A stretch of DNA of 64,000 bases from Diaporthe sp. PMI_573 (GCA_021399435.1 JAJTUP010000001.1:1550001-1614000), one strand, 5' to 3'; positions 12,807-24,951 are shown, counted from the stretch's first letter. Notes: generated by a model not told the origin, from the sequence alone. Numbers and translations: made by a program.

Positions 12807-13984
12807 ATGGAGTCGCCCAACACACAGCCCAGGCCAAAGGTTCTAATTACAGGAATAAACGGCTTCATCTCAGCCCAGGTCGCAGCTGCATTTCTGCGTG
12901 CTGGCTACTCGGTCAGAGGGTCTTGCTGGTCGCGAAACCCCGTACCGGACCAGCTACTGGATGCATTGTACAGAGAAATTCCTCATGGCAAAGATCGTGA
13001 GCCCTCGTTTGTGGAAGTCGTCGAGATGGAGGATATTACCCGTCCAGGTTCATTCGACGAAGCAGTTAAAGGTAAGTCCATATCTCCCAGCTCGCCCTTG
13101 CAGCCCATCTGATCCAGCATCTGATTTGCGCAAGAGGAAGTTGCTGACTTGTCCAAAAAAATCCAGGAGTTGTTGCCATATGCCACCTTGCTTCGCCCAT
13201 ATCACTTCAATTCACCGACCCTCAGCCCGTGATGCACGCGGCCGTCGAAGGAACACTTTCATTGCTTCGCTCAGCACTTAATCATGCTGGTCAGCAACTT
13301 GAGACCTTTGTTCTCGCCGGATCATCAACGGCGACAGGGCTTCGTTCCCCCGACGACGAGAATTCTACATTTACAGAAGAGCACTGGAACGATTCTGCGG
13401 TGAAGACGGCTCAAGAGCTGGGAACGAACACGCCAGGCCGTCTCATCTATGCCGCCAGCAAGACGGCCGCAGAGCGTGCATTTTGGAATTTCCACCAGGA
13501 AACCCAGGGCCAAAGGCTGTTTTCCATGACCGCCGTCAATCCTGCCACCGTTTTCGGCCCACCTCTTTACATGCCTCCACGGCTGGATCTGTTGAGTCCT
13601 TCCATCCGCATCCTGTACGACACTGTGATCGAGGGCAAGGGAGTTTCCGCCGTTCGGGGCGGAGGTACGGTCATGTCCGCTGTTGATGTCCGCGATGTGG
13701 CTCGCTTGATGCTCTGGGCAGCCCAAAATCCCCGTCAAGCAGACGGACAGCGTTACCTCGCTTGCGCCTGGGATGCAGCACCTGAGAGTGTTACCGGAAT
13801 CTTGAGGGACAGGTTTCCACACCTCCCGCTCGCCCCGGCCGGATCAAATGGGTCCGCCTCCATTTCTGCTCGTGGCAACCCGATCTACAGCGGCGAGAAG
13901 GCCTTCAAGGCCACCGGGCAGGATTGGATTGGGCTGGAGAAAAGTATTGTCGATTCTGCGGCCTTCTTCCTGTCCTCGCACTAA
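12807..13984 (+). CDS. NAD(P)-dependent epimerase/dehydratase-type reductase (extended SDR)
   Basis: An extended short-chain dehydrogenase/reductase of the dihydroflavonol-reductase/aldehyde-reductase-like group, which reduces or oxidises carbonyl or alcohol groups with NAD(P)H. Two exons (12807-13071, 13167-13984) give 360 residues. Near residue 15 is the Rossmann motif VLITGINGFIS. CHLASPIS and a FVLAGSSTATG strand follow. The catalytic Tyr and Lys are in YAASKTAAE. NPATVFGP and VDVRDVA are further family patterns. It converges with the P450 gene on the other strand with only about 145 bases between them, and the ABA3-type synthase lies 7 kb away. It is thus a candidate tailoring enzyme of that block. 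The known Botrytis cluster also has an SDR, but I cannot tell whether this one is its orthologue. Confidence 0.85.
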
Positions 13985-14128
13985 TTTTGGAGTGTCGCAT
14001 GATAGGGAATAATTTGAATGTGTTTGTTTTACCGCAACGTGACTCTCTACTTGGCCTACCGAAAGACCGCTTCTTTTGTACAGTGCGTGACATATTGAGA
14101 CAATTGTCTGGATCCTGCAATCGGCTCC

Positions 14129-16034
14129 TTAATGCTGGACCTCCTTGAGACGAACCCACAGAGGCGGCTTGATCCAAGTCAGGTAGCCCTTGATGTGCTT
14201 CATGCTATCGCCCCATGCTGCTTCTGTATGCTTGCCCAAGGATCCGTCTTCCAATTCCATGTCAAAGTTCCACAACATGTGGACCAGGATCAGACGCAGT
14301 TCGAAGTAGGCCAGGTTCTTGCCAATGCACCCGCGTGGTCCAACACTAGATTTAGGAAGAGGCAGTCAGAACCTTAAGTTGTCCGCAGAATTGGAGAGAT
14401 TGGCTCGTACCTGAAAGGTTGGGATGCATCTAGCTTGTCATCTGCGTACTTCGGGTCGGACAGCCATCGCTCCGGATGGAACTCATCCGGGTCCTTGAAG
14501 TTAGACGGCAACCGCGTACAGCCATACGGAGGGATGCCGACACAGACTCCCTCGGGAAGGTAGTTGCCGTCGACAACGGCACCGCCCTTGGGTACAATAC
14601 GCTGCTGGCTAGCGGCAGCGGGCGAGAAGAGACGGAGCGCCTCGTTGATTGTGGCATCCAGGTATGGCAGCTTTGCAGGGCCTACGTTGTCCCAGATGAT
14701 GTCTGCCTCGGCCTTGAACAGGCCAGACTCCCGCACTTCCTGGATCAGACGGCGTCGAGCCTCCGGCTGTGTGCAGTAGAAATACGTCCACGCCGTCAGA
14801 GTACCCGCCGTGGTTTCGCCGCCTGCACTGATGAAGAGAACCATGTTTATGATGATCTCGGTGTCAGTGAGGCTGTTGCGAGACTCCTTGTTCTTGAGGA
14901 TCTGGTAGATCACGTCAGGGTGGTTGCGGAGAGCCCCATCTGCTAATCGGGCGACCGTTGTCTCTTTCGACTTCGAAAAGTGCAGCTGTCTCCACCGAGC
15001 AGCCTCCTTGGGGACAAGAAGCTGTGTCAACTTGAGTGACATCCAAGTCCCCACGCCCGCGACTCGGCGTATGGCTTGCTCCCAAGCCCCCGATATGAAC
15101 ACGTTTATGATCGCCGTGGACCAATCAGTGGCGGCACCTTGGTCCAGGCAGCCAAAGGGCTTGCCAAATGTGAGGTCACCCATCAGATCAAACGTCGTGT
15201 AGGTGTCTGTAGTTCCATTTGTCATCAGCATTCGCAGTCAATTGACGCCAAATCACATGTGGAAGCTCTGTACTTACACCAATTGGACATGTTAACAGGC
15301 TCGCCCTGACGTGTCATTTTCTTGAGCTGAGCGATCAACTTATCGATGTGTACTTTCATGAGTGACTGTTGTTGCAGGAGCGCCTGGTTGGTGAAGCAGT
15401 AGGCCATGGCGCCGCGCTGCCTCGCATGGTCCTTGGTGGCGAGCGGCGCCATGCTGATACCCATCGAGCCATCTGGTGCTTTCGCCACGGCTCCGATGAA
15501 GACTGGACTCTTCTCCATGTTCGGCGCGTGCTTCTAACAACCACATTAATAAAATGCAAAATCATGAACTTAGGGTCAGCCTACCCGAAACCCATAAATA
15601 TTATCCCAGGCCTGGGCATTGATGAAGCTGAGCTCATTGGGGGCAACTCTAACGACAGGGCCTCAACGGAGCGAGGAAGTTGTCATGTTAGCCCATGCAA
15701 AACATTTGGAACCCTCGAGAACTATTCACCGTATCTTTCGTGGAGCGCTTTGTAATAGAATTGCTGAGTGCCTCGCGCCAAATGAACGGCAGCTGGTATA
15801 TCCGTGAGACTGTTGATAAATGGCCCAGGATATTTGCTCAAGGTGTGCAAGAATCGTCTCTGAATGACAATGATGGCCAGGGGCAGCACGATCTGCGAAA
15901 ACAGTCAGTGATCGCAGCCACCAGACTGTTCCAATTTTACATACCAGAATTGGGATAAGTCCACGGATTCCAATCACATGCAAGGCTCCCCCATCCGGGG
16001 AAAGCACCATCAACGTTGGCGAGTGAGTAGACAT
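14129..16034 (-). CDS. cytochrome P450 monooxygenase (first of the cluster)
   Basis: A microsomal haem-thiolate monooxygenase. Six exons on the minus strand (16034-15945, 15892-15730, 15661-15585, 15533-15278, 15206-14411, 14345-14129) give 532 residues with consistent phases. The N-terminus has a membrane anchor (IRGLIPILIVLPLAIIVI) followed by the Pro-rich SKYPGPF hinge. Later motifs are the I-helix ISAGGETTAG, the K-helix EALR, FHPERWL and the haem loop FSVGPRGCIGKN with the ligand Cys near residue 467. Patterns such as VRVAPNELSFI and WYTYTTFDLMGDLTFG resemble the isotrichodermin-C15-hydroxylase/CYP65-like group of sesquiterpenoid P450s. That fits a terpene-modifying role, though the group assignment is from memory of the patterns. 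It is intact. Confidence 0.9.
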
Positions 16035-17667
16035 GTTTCTGGGGCTTGATCAAGCACTTGTGACACGACTTTCCGCTACACAGTGGAGGATCATGGTCGG
16101 AAACGAAAACGAGGCACGTCAGGCGAAACAGCACTTCGCCTGGCATATAAAAGCAGCACAAGTGCAACTGTGCTTCCATCCATGGAAAGCTTCACTGTCG
16201 ACAAAACTTTAATTTCTGCCTCCCTCTGAAGGTTCCAGCGGTCTGTTCTACTGCCTCCCTTGACGTTGAGCTTCAGAACGGGAGTTCATGGGTATATGGT
16301 TAGCCATGGTGATTTTAGAATAATTATGAAATGCACTAGTCGCTTTTTGGAAGACATTTGGGTCTGACAGCAATAATTTCAATAATGCAACCCTGTGAAC
16401 ATATCTTTATGCGTACGTTCCCGACCTCTGAGTGATCACCACATATGTCGTCATTCAGCCCACTCAGCCCTGCAGGAATTCATATATGAACGTTATCATC
16501 CACCCTGTGCAATTACGCTGAAGGGGCTTGACTCAGGACGCGCTTGATAGCCCCGGGACTTGAGACCATCTGTGCTATCGCCGTTCAGCCTGCATCGACA
16601 ACGAATCCCCAAAAGCTTATATTGTGGGCAGGCGGACCCATCCCGTCGGAGTGGAAGCTTGGCAACCCTTGATGGCCCACTCGGTGAACGAGTGGCCCGT
16701 GTCGAGCCTGACTTCCCTAGTCAAATCTGTCCCACCTTGTGGTCCGATTATCTATTCGGAGACCCATTTTGGACGATCAATACCGAGCCGACCGATTCAT
16801 TTGGGATCCGAAGCAGTCCCGCCATCACAGGGTAGACCCATGGAAAGTTAATATGAGATCATGGAGCCTGGGGGTGGGTCCCGCTCCCTTGCGTGGACTT
16901 CTGCGCAGCCCGTATATATTGTTTTGTTCTACTGGGGTTGCCCGGTCTATATTTTACAAGGGTATGTAAGGGTGTGGTTACAACTTCACTATATCATTCC
17001 AGTATATCCTCCGCAGGGAGGCGGTGACCAGACCTCGGCACTTGCAAAGTGCTCAGTTGAGTACACGAAATCCACCCTTGAAACAGTTTCCGGGGAGTCA
17101 AAGCCTGTCCTGTGCTATAGTCAGCGCTTAACTGGCAACTGAGTAGTCTGCGTCTTCCCAACGGCTACTATGGAGAAAGTTTCAGAGACCCGCAGACACG
17201 AATCATCACCCATACTATCTTCATTACTAGTTATTTCGATTCTTCTATTCCCGGAATTCGCAAGCGGCTCTTCACCTATGGCATCCCTGTGAACTCTGAT
17301 TCCTCCATTCCCTGGTGAGCCATAGTGGACACTATGCTTCCGGCACTTCTCCTCCGCGGAGAAGTGGGAACGACAGAGCAACAACAATTCGCATTCGCGA
17401 ACACAACCAAAAGAGGGTATGTGAACGAAAATGGGCATCAAAGCTTACAACCCAGGTATTGGACTTCTTGTGTATAGTGATCCTCAATTGTGACATGAGA
17501 ACACAGACAAAACAAAATCGTCCAATAACTCAGTAGCGTTCTTGGTCAAGCAGCTAGCCTCGTATGATACCAAACACACGACGTCCCATCGCTTGTCCAC
17601 TCCTCTTATTCCCAGAACATTCATTATTGACATGGATTGGCAGATGAACTAGTTCCATTCGCTCCAG
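16035..17667. other. gene-free stretch between the two P450 genes
   Basis: No supported gene. It should contain the promoter of the first P450 (reading leftward) and the 3' flank of the second. Confidence 0.5.
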
Positions 17668-19441
17668 TCAAACTCCCGTATCAACGAGCTTTTCAGATGA
17701 TGAGGTCTTGCCAGCACTCTCGTGCACTCTCACGAAGAGGTCCCATTCTAGGAAGACTCCGTAGCCCAAGTATTCTTTGGGGTTCGACAGGGTCGGAGTA
17801 ACCAGCTGTAGGTCAAAGTTTCGGTAAAGCTGTTTGGAAACACGGCGTCAATATATTGACTGCACAAGGATTCCCTGGCGCCAGCAGCGAAGCTGGTCTC
17901 AGGACTGGAGGCCGACAGGAGCAACAGGCCGCGCACTGACTCACCTCGAAAACAGCCTTGTAAATTTCCATCAACGCAAGGGGCTTCCCGACGCACTGGT
18001 TGGCACCGTATCCAAACGCCAGCTCCACGTTGCGTTCCATCTCATTCCGCCTCGGCGATCCTACACCGCCCAGCTCCAAGAACCTTTCAGGTTTGAAGAC
18101 TTCTGTCTCTGGCCCGAAAATATCCTGACGCCGGAGAAGTGCCGACGTGTTCATGCATACTCCCGTACCCGCAGGAAGGTATCTTCCACAGAGCTCGGCT
18201 CCTCCCGCTGGCACAACCTTTGGGAAGAGACCCAGCAGGGGTGGACGCATGCGAATACCCTCGTAGATAACAGCGCGTAAATACGGAAGAGATGCGGCTT
18301 CCTCGTTACGGATCACACCAGTGCTGGTATTTGATAGGCGGCCATCGCTTACGGCACTGAGAATCTCTGCTTTGAGCTGTTGATACACTCGTGGGGACGT
18401 CATCGTGTGGATCAAGATTGAACGGATCGCTGAGGCGGTACTCTCCGTGCCTCCCACAATAAGGAAGAGGCCCTCAGACTCACATTCCTCCTGAGTCAAG
18501 CCTTTCTTAATGAGGGAACCCTGCAATAGAAGGTCGGTTAGCATGAATCTTGACATGCATGGTCGGGTAGAAATGGGTCCCACCAGAGAATCGTCGAGTT
18601 CCTTGGCACCCTGTTGGAACCGCTGAGAGACATATTGCTCGGCAACCCTCATCAAAGCACCAAAGCCATCCTTATCGGTAGTCTTTGGACCGAAGACGAG
18701 AAGAAACGGCTTAGAGAACAAGATCCGTCGGATCCAAGGCACATCTGCCGAAGTGGACATGCGAGGCCAGAGCTCTCGGACGAGCTGCATGAAATTGAAG
18801 AGGTCCGTCTCCTCCCGGAGGTACCCAAATTCGTGGCCGAACGCGACTTTGGTGATGACGTCGAGGGTGAAGTAGTTGGAAGTGGGTCCCAGGTCAAGAA
18901 GAGGCCGGGAAGGAACCTCCGCGGAGACGGCATACTTGCGTCGAAGCAAGCCAACGAAATTCTGAACCTGCTCATCCACATTAGGCTCAAGGTTGTTTGT
19001 CTCACGGCCGTTGTAGGACCCAGAAAGACGCAGCTTGGCCTTAGAGTGCACCGAAGGTTCCAATCTGGTGAAGAGGTTGTCACGATAAGGATTGAAACGG
19101 CCGGTGGAGTACCAGCCGTCGCGGTGATACGCACTGCGTGCAGACGAGACGGTTTTGATGGCATCGGGCTCGTCAGTAATGACATAGTTGGGTCCAATCC
19201 GGACCAGTGGTCCATACTTCTTGTGTAGCTCCCGGTGGACGTAGTACTGCTTTCCGCTGTGTGTCGTCCTACCAAGCCAGAGGTAGGAGAATTTAGCCAC
19301 GAAGGGGCCCGGGATGTGTCGTAGGCTCCACCATGTAAAGATGGCACTGACACAATACCAGGTGACAAGCACAGCAATGCCCAAGAGCCCGATTTGGGAC
19401 ATTCCTAGCGAGTTCATTCCAAAAACTTGAACTTCAATCAT
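17668..19441 (-). CDS. cytochrome P450 monooxygenase (second of the cluster)
   Basis: A second microsomal P450. Two exons (19441-17945 and 17829-17668, with a 115-base intron) give 552 residues from the ATG that begins MIEVQVFG. An upstream in-frame ATG at 19501 is possible but less likely. An anchor helix (IGLLGIAVLVTWYCVSAIFTW) precedes RHIPGPF. The I-helix is VGGTESTAS, the K-helix is EGIR, the PERF region is FKPERFL and the haem loop is FGYGANQCVGK, with the ligand Cys near residue 483. FTLDVITKVAFGHEFGYL resembles the pisatin-demethylase-like group. The gene is divergent from the ABA3-type synthase across 1.7 kb. Together with the other P450 it gives the two-P450 content known for fungal abscisic acid clusters. 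The substrate is unknown. Confidence 0.9.
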
Positions 19442-20294
19442 TGTGGCGATGAATATGGGGGGAAACACAATTGATGAAATGTGTGTACAAAAAAACAACA
19501 CTTTGGAAAATAGATGGCTGGCGATTTAGGAGCTTGAAACTGTTGTGATGGGGAAGATTATGGAACTGAGGCTTCACACGAACAAATGTTGCTTATGTAG
19601 GCGAAAAAAGCGGCAGAACTTCCACAGATCACCGCACAACATATTCCTTCAACACATTGCGATGGTGCAAAGCTTCAGAGATACCCAATTCAGGAAAGCT
19701 CAATGAGACCTTCTTGTCCAGCAGCGTCCTGACTTCATAGGACACCCCTGATCGAATATCTTGCAACGAATCGGGATGGCTTCAAGCCCGGTCAAAATGT
19801 CCCACCCACATGATTTGAGCCCTGAATCGAGCTCCGTATAATCCGGTGGATATTGAGCCCGCAATATTAACTTCTAACTGGGGTTATACCTCGGTCGATC
19901 CGTACAACTCAGCTCCGCAGGCGAGTAAGTCAGGCGTGTATGCTGGGAGGTGGCTCGCACATATGGCCGTAGCCCCAGGGAAGAGAATGATGTCATTCCC
20001 GCCCGGCCCCTTTGGTAACTGACCGCGCACCCGAAATTTAGCCGTCGGAATATGTTCGTCTACACGGGAGATCTTACAGCCCCCTGCATGAGAACAACAC
20101 ATACTATAGTGTCTAAAGTTTTATGAATCGCGGAACATCAACCGGTCCATAATTCATATCATATTTCCCCAGGTGGTAGATATGACAAAGCATGTTCACG
20201 AGATAAACCGATGGCCCACTCCCCTTAGTAGACTAGTCATACGACGACAGGTTCATCATTGCAGTGACCCGGTGATATCATAGGAACCTAAAGA

Positions 20295-20735
20295 CTAGTA
20301 GTTTAGTATGTGAATATCATTCAACAAAACATATGTACTGGTGTCTGGCTCGCTTGGTGCTGAGTGAGCCTTGCTTGCATCTTTTCCCCTTCTTCCCCGA
20401 CTGCTAGCAAGGTCGTGGTTGTATGGACTATTCCGAGTCTGATCCACCCCTTTGCAAGCATGCCCAACAGACTGTCGTGACACCGTTCGTGCGTTGCGAA
20501 ACCGCAAAGGCGTATCTGCGTTGTCCTGACTCGCATCAATAAATGGTTGTGAATATAGTGGCAATACCGTGTCGGTCTGAGGTGGCATTGCTGAAACTCT
20601 GGACAAGGGCATCGTTGCGCGCGCTCCATTATCATCCACATCGGAAGGTTCCAGCAAATTGGAAATGAAGCAAGGGAGGACGAAGCTGATAAAGGCGGAG
20701 ACGACAAAGGTCAGCCCTGGTCGCTCGGACTGGGC
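20295..20735 (-). other. uncertain C-terminal exon: one membrane helix plus hydrophilic tail
   Basis: A minus-strand open frame reads a hydrophobic stretch (LTFVVSAFISFVLPCFISNLL) followed by about 120 polar residues ending in a stop. This looks like the last helix and cytoplasmic tail of a fungal membrane protein. No start codon or upstream exons were found before the ABA3-type gene. It could be a real last exon, a remnant, or chance. Confidence 0.22.
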
Positions 20736-21013
20736 TGAATAAACTTAATATTCATGATACACGACCGGACGCACCGTGATGGAGTGGTACAGTCCTCCTT
20801 CGTGGCAAATCGGGAGTATTGTCATCGGTCGGTGGATACGCTACAGCATCGCAGTTGTGACTTCTTTTCCGGGATCGGTCACCACCTCCGTATGTTGGGT
20901 GTCTGAGAATGGCGCCCAAAACAGCCAGTGCATGGGGGTACGAGGTCTGTATGCAAAGCCCAGTTCGTCATTGGAATGAGGGCTTCCGTAGATGGTATGT
21001 GTCGTTGAACGAG

Positions 21014-21020
21014 TATAAAC
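21014..21020 (+). promoter_or_regulatory. TATA-like box of the ABA3-type gene
   Basis: TATAAAC lies about 145 bases before the ATG at 21163, with an A-rich leader between. Confidence 0.35.
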
Positions 21021-21162
21021 AACCGATCTTCCGAGCCTTGGACACAGTTTTGATTTACTCGGAGATTCAGTTCAAGTCCAAGCAAGCACATAAAATCAAA
21101 ATTAAGAAACAAAAGCCCATTCCCATCATATTGCGTTACCTGCATCTTTTTCTGCAACAAAT

Positions 21163-22544
21163 ATGGGTTCAGTGTCATCACCTATTGAAACGTCACAGAT
21201 GAACGGCAAACCTGCCATCCCGACGTTGGAGTCTGGTCAGAAACCGCAGGACATCTACTATTATCCTCCGGAGATTGCCAATGATCTCAAAGGAGTACCA
21301 TTGTCAGATGAGATCAAAGCAGAATGTTTTGCCTGTGCTTGGGAGTACACCAGATGCGTCATCCCTCAGTATACTAACTGGAACCGCTACGTGGCGTTCA
21401 TGAGGACCATCATCATTGGGATCATTGCTGAGTTCAAGGGCCATATGGTGGACGTGTCCGCCGGGGACGAGATCCTGGGCTACGACCTTCAAGAAGTACT
21501 AGATGGGGTGTTCAAAGGAACAGTCGGCCACGAACTCATGTGCCGCGAATACCGGACCTTCCTTCTAATTACTTCAGAGAAGACAAGTGAGAAACGCAAT
21601 GGCGAACTGTTCCGTCGTTACGTCAACTCTCTTGCAACCTCTCCAAGGTGGTGGTTTCGCTTGCGAGTAAGTAACTCAGCAATGTTTCTTGAGCCCCGCC
21701 ACACAAAAGACACGAATGCTGACATACCACCTGCTAGGATTGTGATGCATTGGCTCGGTTCACCATTGCCTCCGCACTCGCATGCAATGACTTGAATGAC
21801 GCTTGGTTCACCGAAGACCAGTTCCAGGTCTTGACAGAGATGGGCGACGTGCTCTACGACGCCGTCGCCTTCTACAAGCATCGGTCAGAGGGCGAGACTA
21901 ACACTACCTTTGCCTACATGCCACCTGATCTCCGCCTCAAGGCATTCCACACTGCTCGTGAGGTGCTCTGGGCGTTTGACGTGGCTTGTCGCCGCAAGGA
22001 CTACCACGCCAGTGTCACCAACTTCACCCGCTTCTTCGGTGGTCCCATCCACATGATGATGCGCCGGTACCGCTTCGTCGAGGAGAACCTCACCATCGGT
22101 TGCCCTGAGGACGAGATCGTCGTCGACCAGACCCGCAACAACTTCAAGCTTTGGAACCGCCTCGACGCCAAGGCCCACGCGCGTTCCAGCATTGATGACA
22201 AGGAAATCGCTCGCTACAGGGCGATTCTTGCCAAAGGCGACAGGCTCATGTTCCCTGGCCTCGCGGAGCTCCTGGAAGTAGCCGGCGATGGTGGGTGTGA
22301 CAAGTGCCTGTATCGGGAGTCGTACGGCGCCGAGAAGACCCATCAGTTTGGAGGCGTCCAGTTGTGTGATGGCTGTCAGAGCACTTGGAGGGTCTGGTGC
22401 GAGTCTTTCCCAGCCAGAGTGGCAAGCGCATTCCCTGAGGTTCTTGAAGTGCCAGGCCATCTAGGCAGAGGCCCGAAGACTGAAAAGAAATGCCTCACAA
22501 CATCGGGATATCAATACGGGTATATGAAGACCGAGTTGGTTTAG
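21163..22544 (+). CDS. ABA3-type sesquiterpene synthase (alpha-ionylideneethane synthase homologue)
   Basis: A homologue of ABA3 of Botrytis cinerea, which converts farnesyl diphosphate to alpha-ionylideneethane, the first step of fungal abscisic acid synthesis. Two exons (21163-21666, 21738-22544) give 436 residues. Long stretches agree with the Botrytis protein as I remember it: YYYPPEIANDL, CVIPQYTNWNRYVAFMR, FRRYVNSLA, the splice-spanning RDCDALARFTIASALACND, FFGGPIHMMMRRYRFVEENL and YRESYGAE. There is no DDxxD or NSE motif of classical terpene synthases, as in ABA3. Near the C-terminus two CxxC pairs (about 355-358 and 378-381) look like a zinc site. All parts are present, so it should be active. 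Its product here is inferred, not shown. Confidence 0.92.
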
Positions 22545-23655
22545 CCATGCAGTTTCCCCCACGCTAGTCACCTACCATAGTCTTTCGCGTTGTCCTGCAA
22601 ATTATTTCCTTGCCTCCATCATGGACTTTAAAGCTTGCAGTGAAAGATTACGCTCGGAGCTTGTATAGTAAGAAGCTGTCAGTTGACTCGCTACAAGTTC
22701 ATTTCTCCCCTCCGTACGCTCCGGCAGACAAAGGAACTCCCTGTGACAACCCAGGCCAGGAAGGTCGTCTCCTCTCCGGGCGTGGAGATATTTTTGTCCT
22801 ATGTAACTCGTAGAGCAACCTCTCATGGACTGGCCCTTGGGGCCCCCGGAACTCGACTCCCGATACCGTCAAAGTACCGCCAGGTTTGGACGTGAGCGGC
22901 TTAACTGTCGCTACGATGTAGGCGCACCCAGTGCGATAGTGGGAACTCGGTCAGAGAACTTAGGTCAAGTCAGGATTTGGGGACCGCGGCACGTCCACTG
23001 GTCAGGAACTGCTCATACTTACAAACCAGCCAACGTCCGCCCACCCAGTACAAAGTTTTTTGAGTAAGCTGCTAGTATTCTGAGGGGTACCTTGTTTCTA
23101 GTGGTGTGTGCAGCCATATTTTTGTACTGGGTGGGCGGACGTTGGATGCTTACAAACGCCCATACCCGGCCAAGGTTTAAAAAAGGAAAAAGAATTTAGA
23201 ACGCACGCAGTATTTGAAAACACAATACTACCTACGCCACAGCCATAGTGCCTGCATATATATGCGAGCCCTTTGGTACGTACCGACGAGGCAAAGACCA
23301 CTTAACTCGTGTGGCAGCCTTGTTGATAAATCACATCATGTGGCTTGTGGCACCCAGTCTGCGAGTATGAGGCTTCGCACAGCTGCATAATTAGCACAGG
23401 GCCGATTGCGAAATTACGGCCTCGACTGTAAACAACCCCCCTCATAGCCATAATGGCAGCAACTAACCAAATGAAGCGGAGGCGGCCGCTAGCCCGCCGG
23501 CTTAGAAATCCTCCGGATCCTTTCAAGTTTAACGCCTGTGGCTCTCGTCAGCCACTGCTGAGAGCTTAATTCGACCACGTCTTGAGTTCCACCGTCTCAC
23601 ACAACCCCGACCCAGGAGACCACTGAATCGAGTCAGCCACGGCCAAGCGGGAACC
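22545..23655. other. gene-free stretch with an inverted repeat
   Basis: No supported gene. It holds a perfect 25-base inverted repeat (23030-23145, listed separately) and the promoter of the bZIP gene. Confidence 0.5.
23030..23145. repeat. perfect 25-base inverted repeat, 66-base spacer
   Basis: The 25 bases at 23030-23054 are the exact reverse complement of 23121-23145. A 66-base spacer lies between and has no coding potential. The arms could form a long hairpin. It could be the ends of a very short MITE-like element or a folded transcript end. No target-site duplication is evident at the flanks. Confidence 0.7.
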
Positions 23656-24951
23656 ATGGACCCTGAGTATGCTGAAGCGGAGCCCTCAGTTGCGCCGAGC
23701 CGGCCTGGCGGCCCCGGCAGCGATGATACGGGCATTCCAGCTGTTGCCAAGAGGAAACCAGTGCGACGAGACCCTGAGAAGAGACGACAGCAGAATCTCC
23801 AGGCTCAGAAAAAGTACAGTAAGTGCTCATCATCTTGTTTCTCGCATAGCAATACTTCAACTACCGTATGACGCCTCTGATCCACATTGCCAGGAGAGAA
23901 ACTCAAGAAGCGCCTTGATCATCTTGAGACTGTTGCGGCTTCAGTCAGTGAGAGTGCGGCAGTAAGCTCAGCAACCACACCCGCAAACAACACAAGTCTG
24001 GCTCTCTTGCCTCGAAGCAGCCCATCATACAGCACAGGTTCCAACCAGTATTGCGCCTATCATGACTCACAAGAGAACTTCAGCAATGATTCTTTCAATT
24101 TCTTCGATTTCTCCTCTGTTGATTTCTTTACCCCCTCCCAGTCCTCTTCCAAGCCCACAGTCTCTTCAGACAGCGCACTGTGGGATCCTACCACCTTCGT
24201 AGGCCTCTCTCACCTCATCCATGACAAAGACACCGCATCCAGGTCTCACTACTGGGTCGGCCTGATCGACTGCGGCTGTGTCAAACCCCACGTGCGAGTG
24301 AGCTCCGAGACTGCAAGGGACTGGGGAGACATGAAAGTCTTGAGCATCGGGACAAGCTTCTGCACACCGGATCCCTACATGAACACGCTCCGGATCGAGC
24401 GCATCTGCATCCTCGAGGCGATCATGGCCAATTGCTTACAAATAGGGGTCACGGAAGAAATGTTCTGCGGCCCAGATGCCATCTCACCTTTCTTCCGGCC
24501 TGGTGGCAAGAAGGCGGTCGACAGCCCCGGTACTGAAAGTACGGTCACGACAGTACAGCGCATTTTCAAGACCCTTAAGCCGGACGTGAGGCCGATCAAG
24601 GAGCAAGTCACCATGATGCATCGACCTGTCATCGATATCCTCCCGTTTCCGACGTTTCGGAAGAACCTTATAGAGAGTGGTGACGCCATCCACGAGGAGG
24701 AGCTGTACCATGACCTGCTCAACGGGCTGGTGTGCTGGGGAGGCGCGGGGGTTGGGAAGAAGGACAGAGATGCCTCGACAGGTCGGATATCGACCGGCAC
24801 GCCGTGGGATAGTAGGAGCTGGGAAGCGAGACCATGGTTCCTGCAGAAATATTGGGCTCTTCTTGGCGGCGAAGATGGAGAGCTGGTGAGACAGAGCGAG
24901 TGGTGGCGGAACATGCGGGGAGATGAGGTCGAGCCATGGCTGGGCTGCTAG
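23656..24951 (+). CDS. bZIP transcription factor with DUF3425 domain
   Basis: A nuclear DNA-binding regulator. Two exons (23656-23818, 23894-24951) give 406 residues. The basic region, with RRDPEKRRQQNLQAQKKY before and REKLKKRL after the splice, continues into a short leucine-type heptad (LDHLE). This is a fungal bZIP pattern. A Ser/Asn-rich linker follows. The C-terminal half (about residues 180-400) matches DUF3425, with DWGDMKVLSIGTSFC early and WFLQKYWALLGGEDGELVRQS...WWRNMRGD near the end. It sits directly downstream of the ABA3-type gene on the same strand and may regulate that block; that link is inference, as such factors also occur singly. Confidence 0.85.

Larger units (their letters stand above)
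19442..21162. other. intergenic region between second P450 and ABA3-type synthase
   Basis: The divergent promoter region of the two genes. It holds one uncertain minus-strand open frame (20295-20735, listed separately) and is otherwise without a recognisable gene. Confidence 0.5.

Noticed and set aside
16560..17142. Overlapping short plus-strand frames between the two P450 genes
   Set aside because: No motif and no plausible splice chain.
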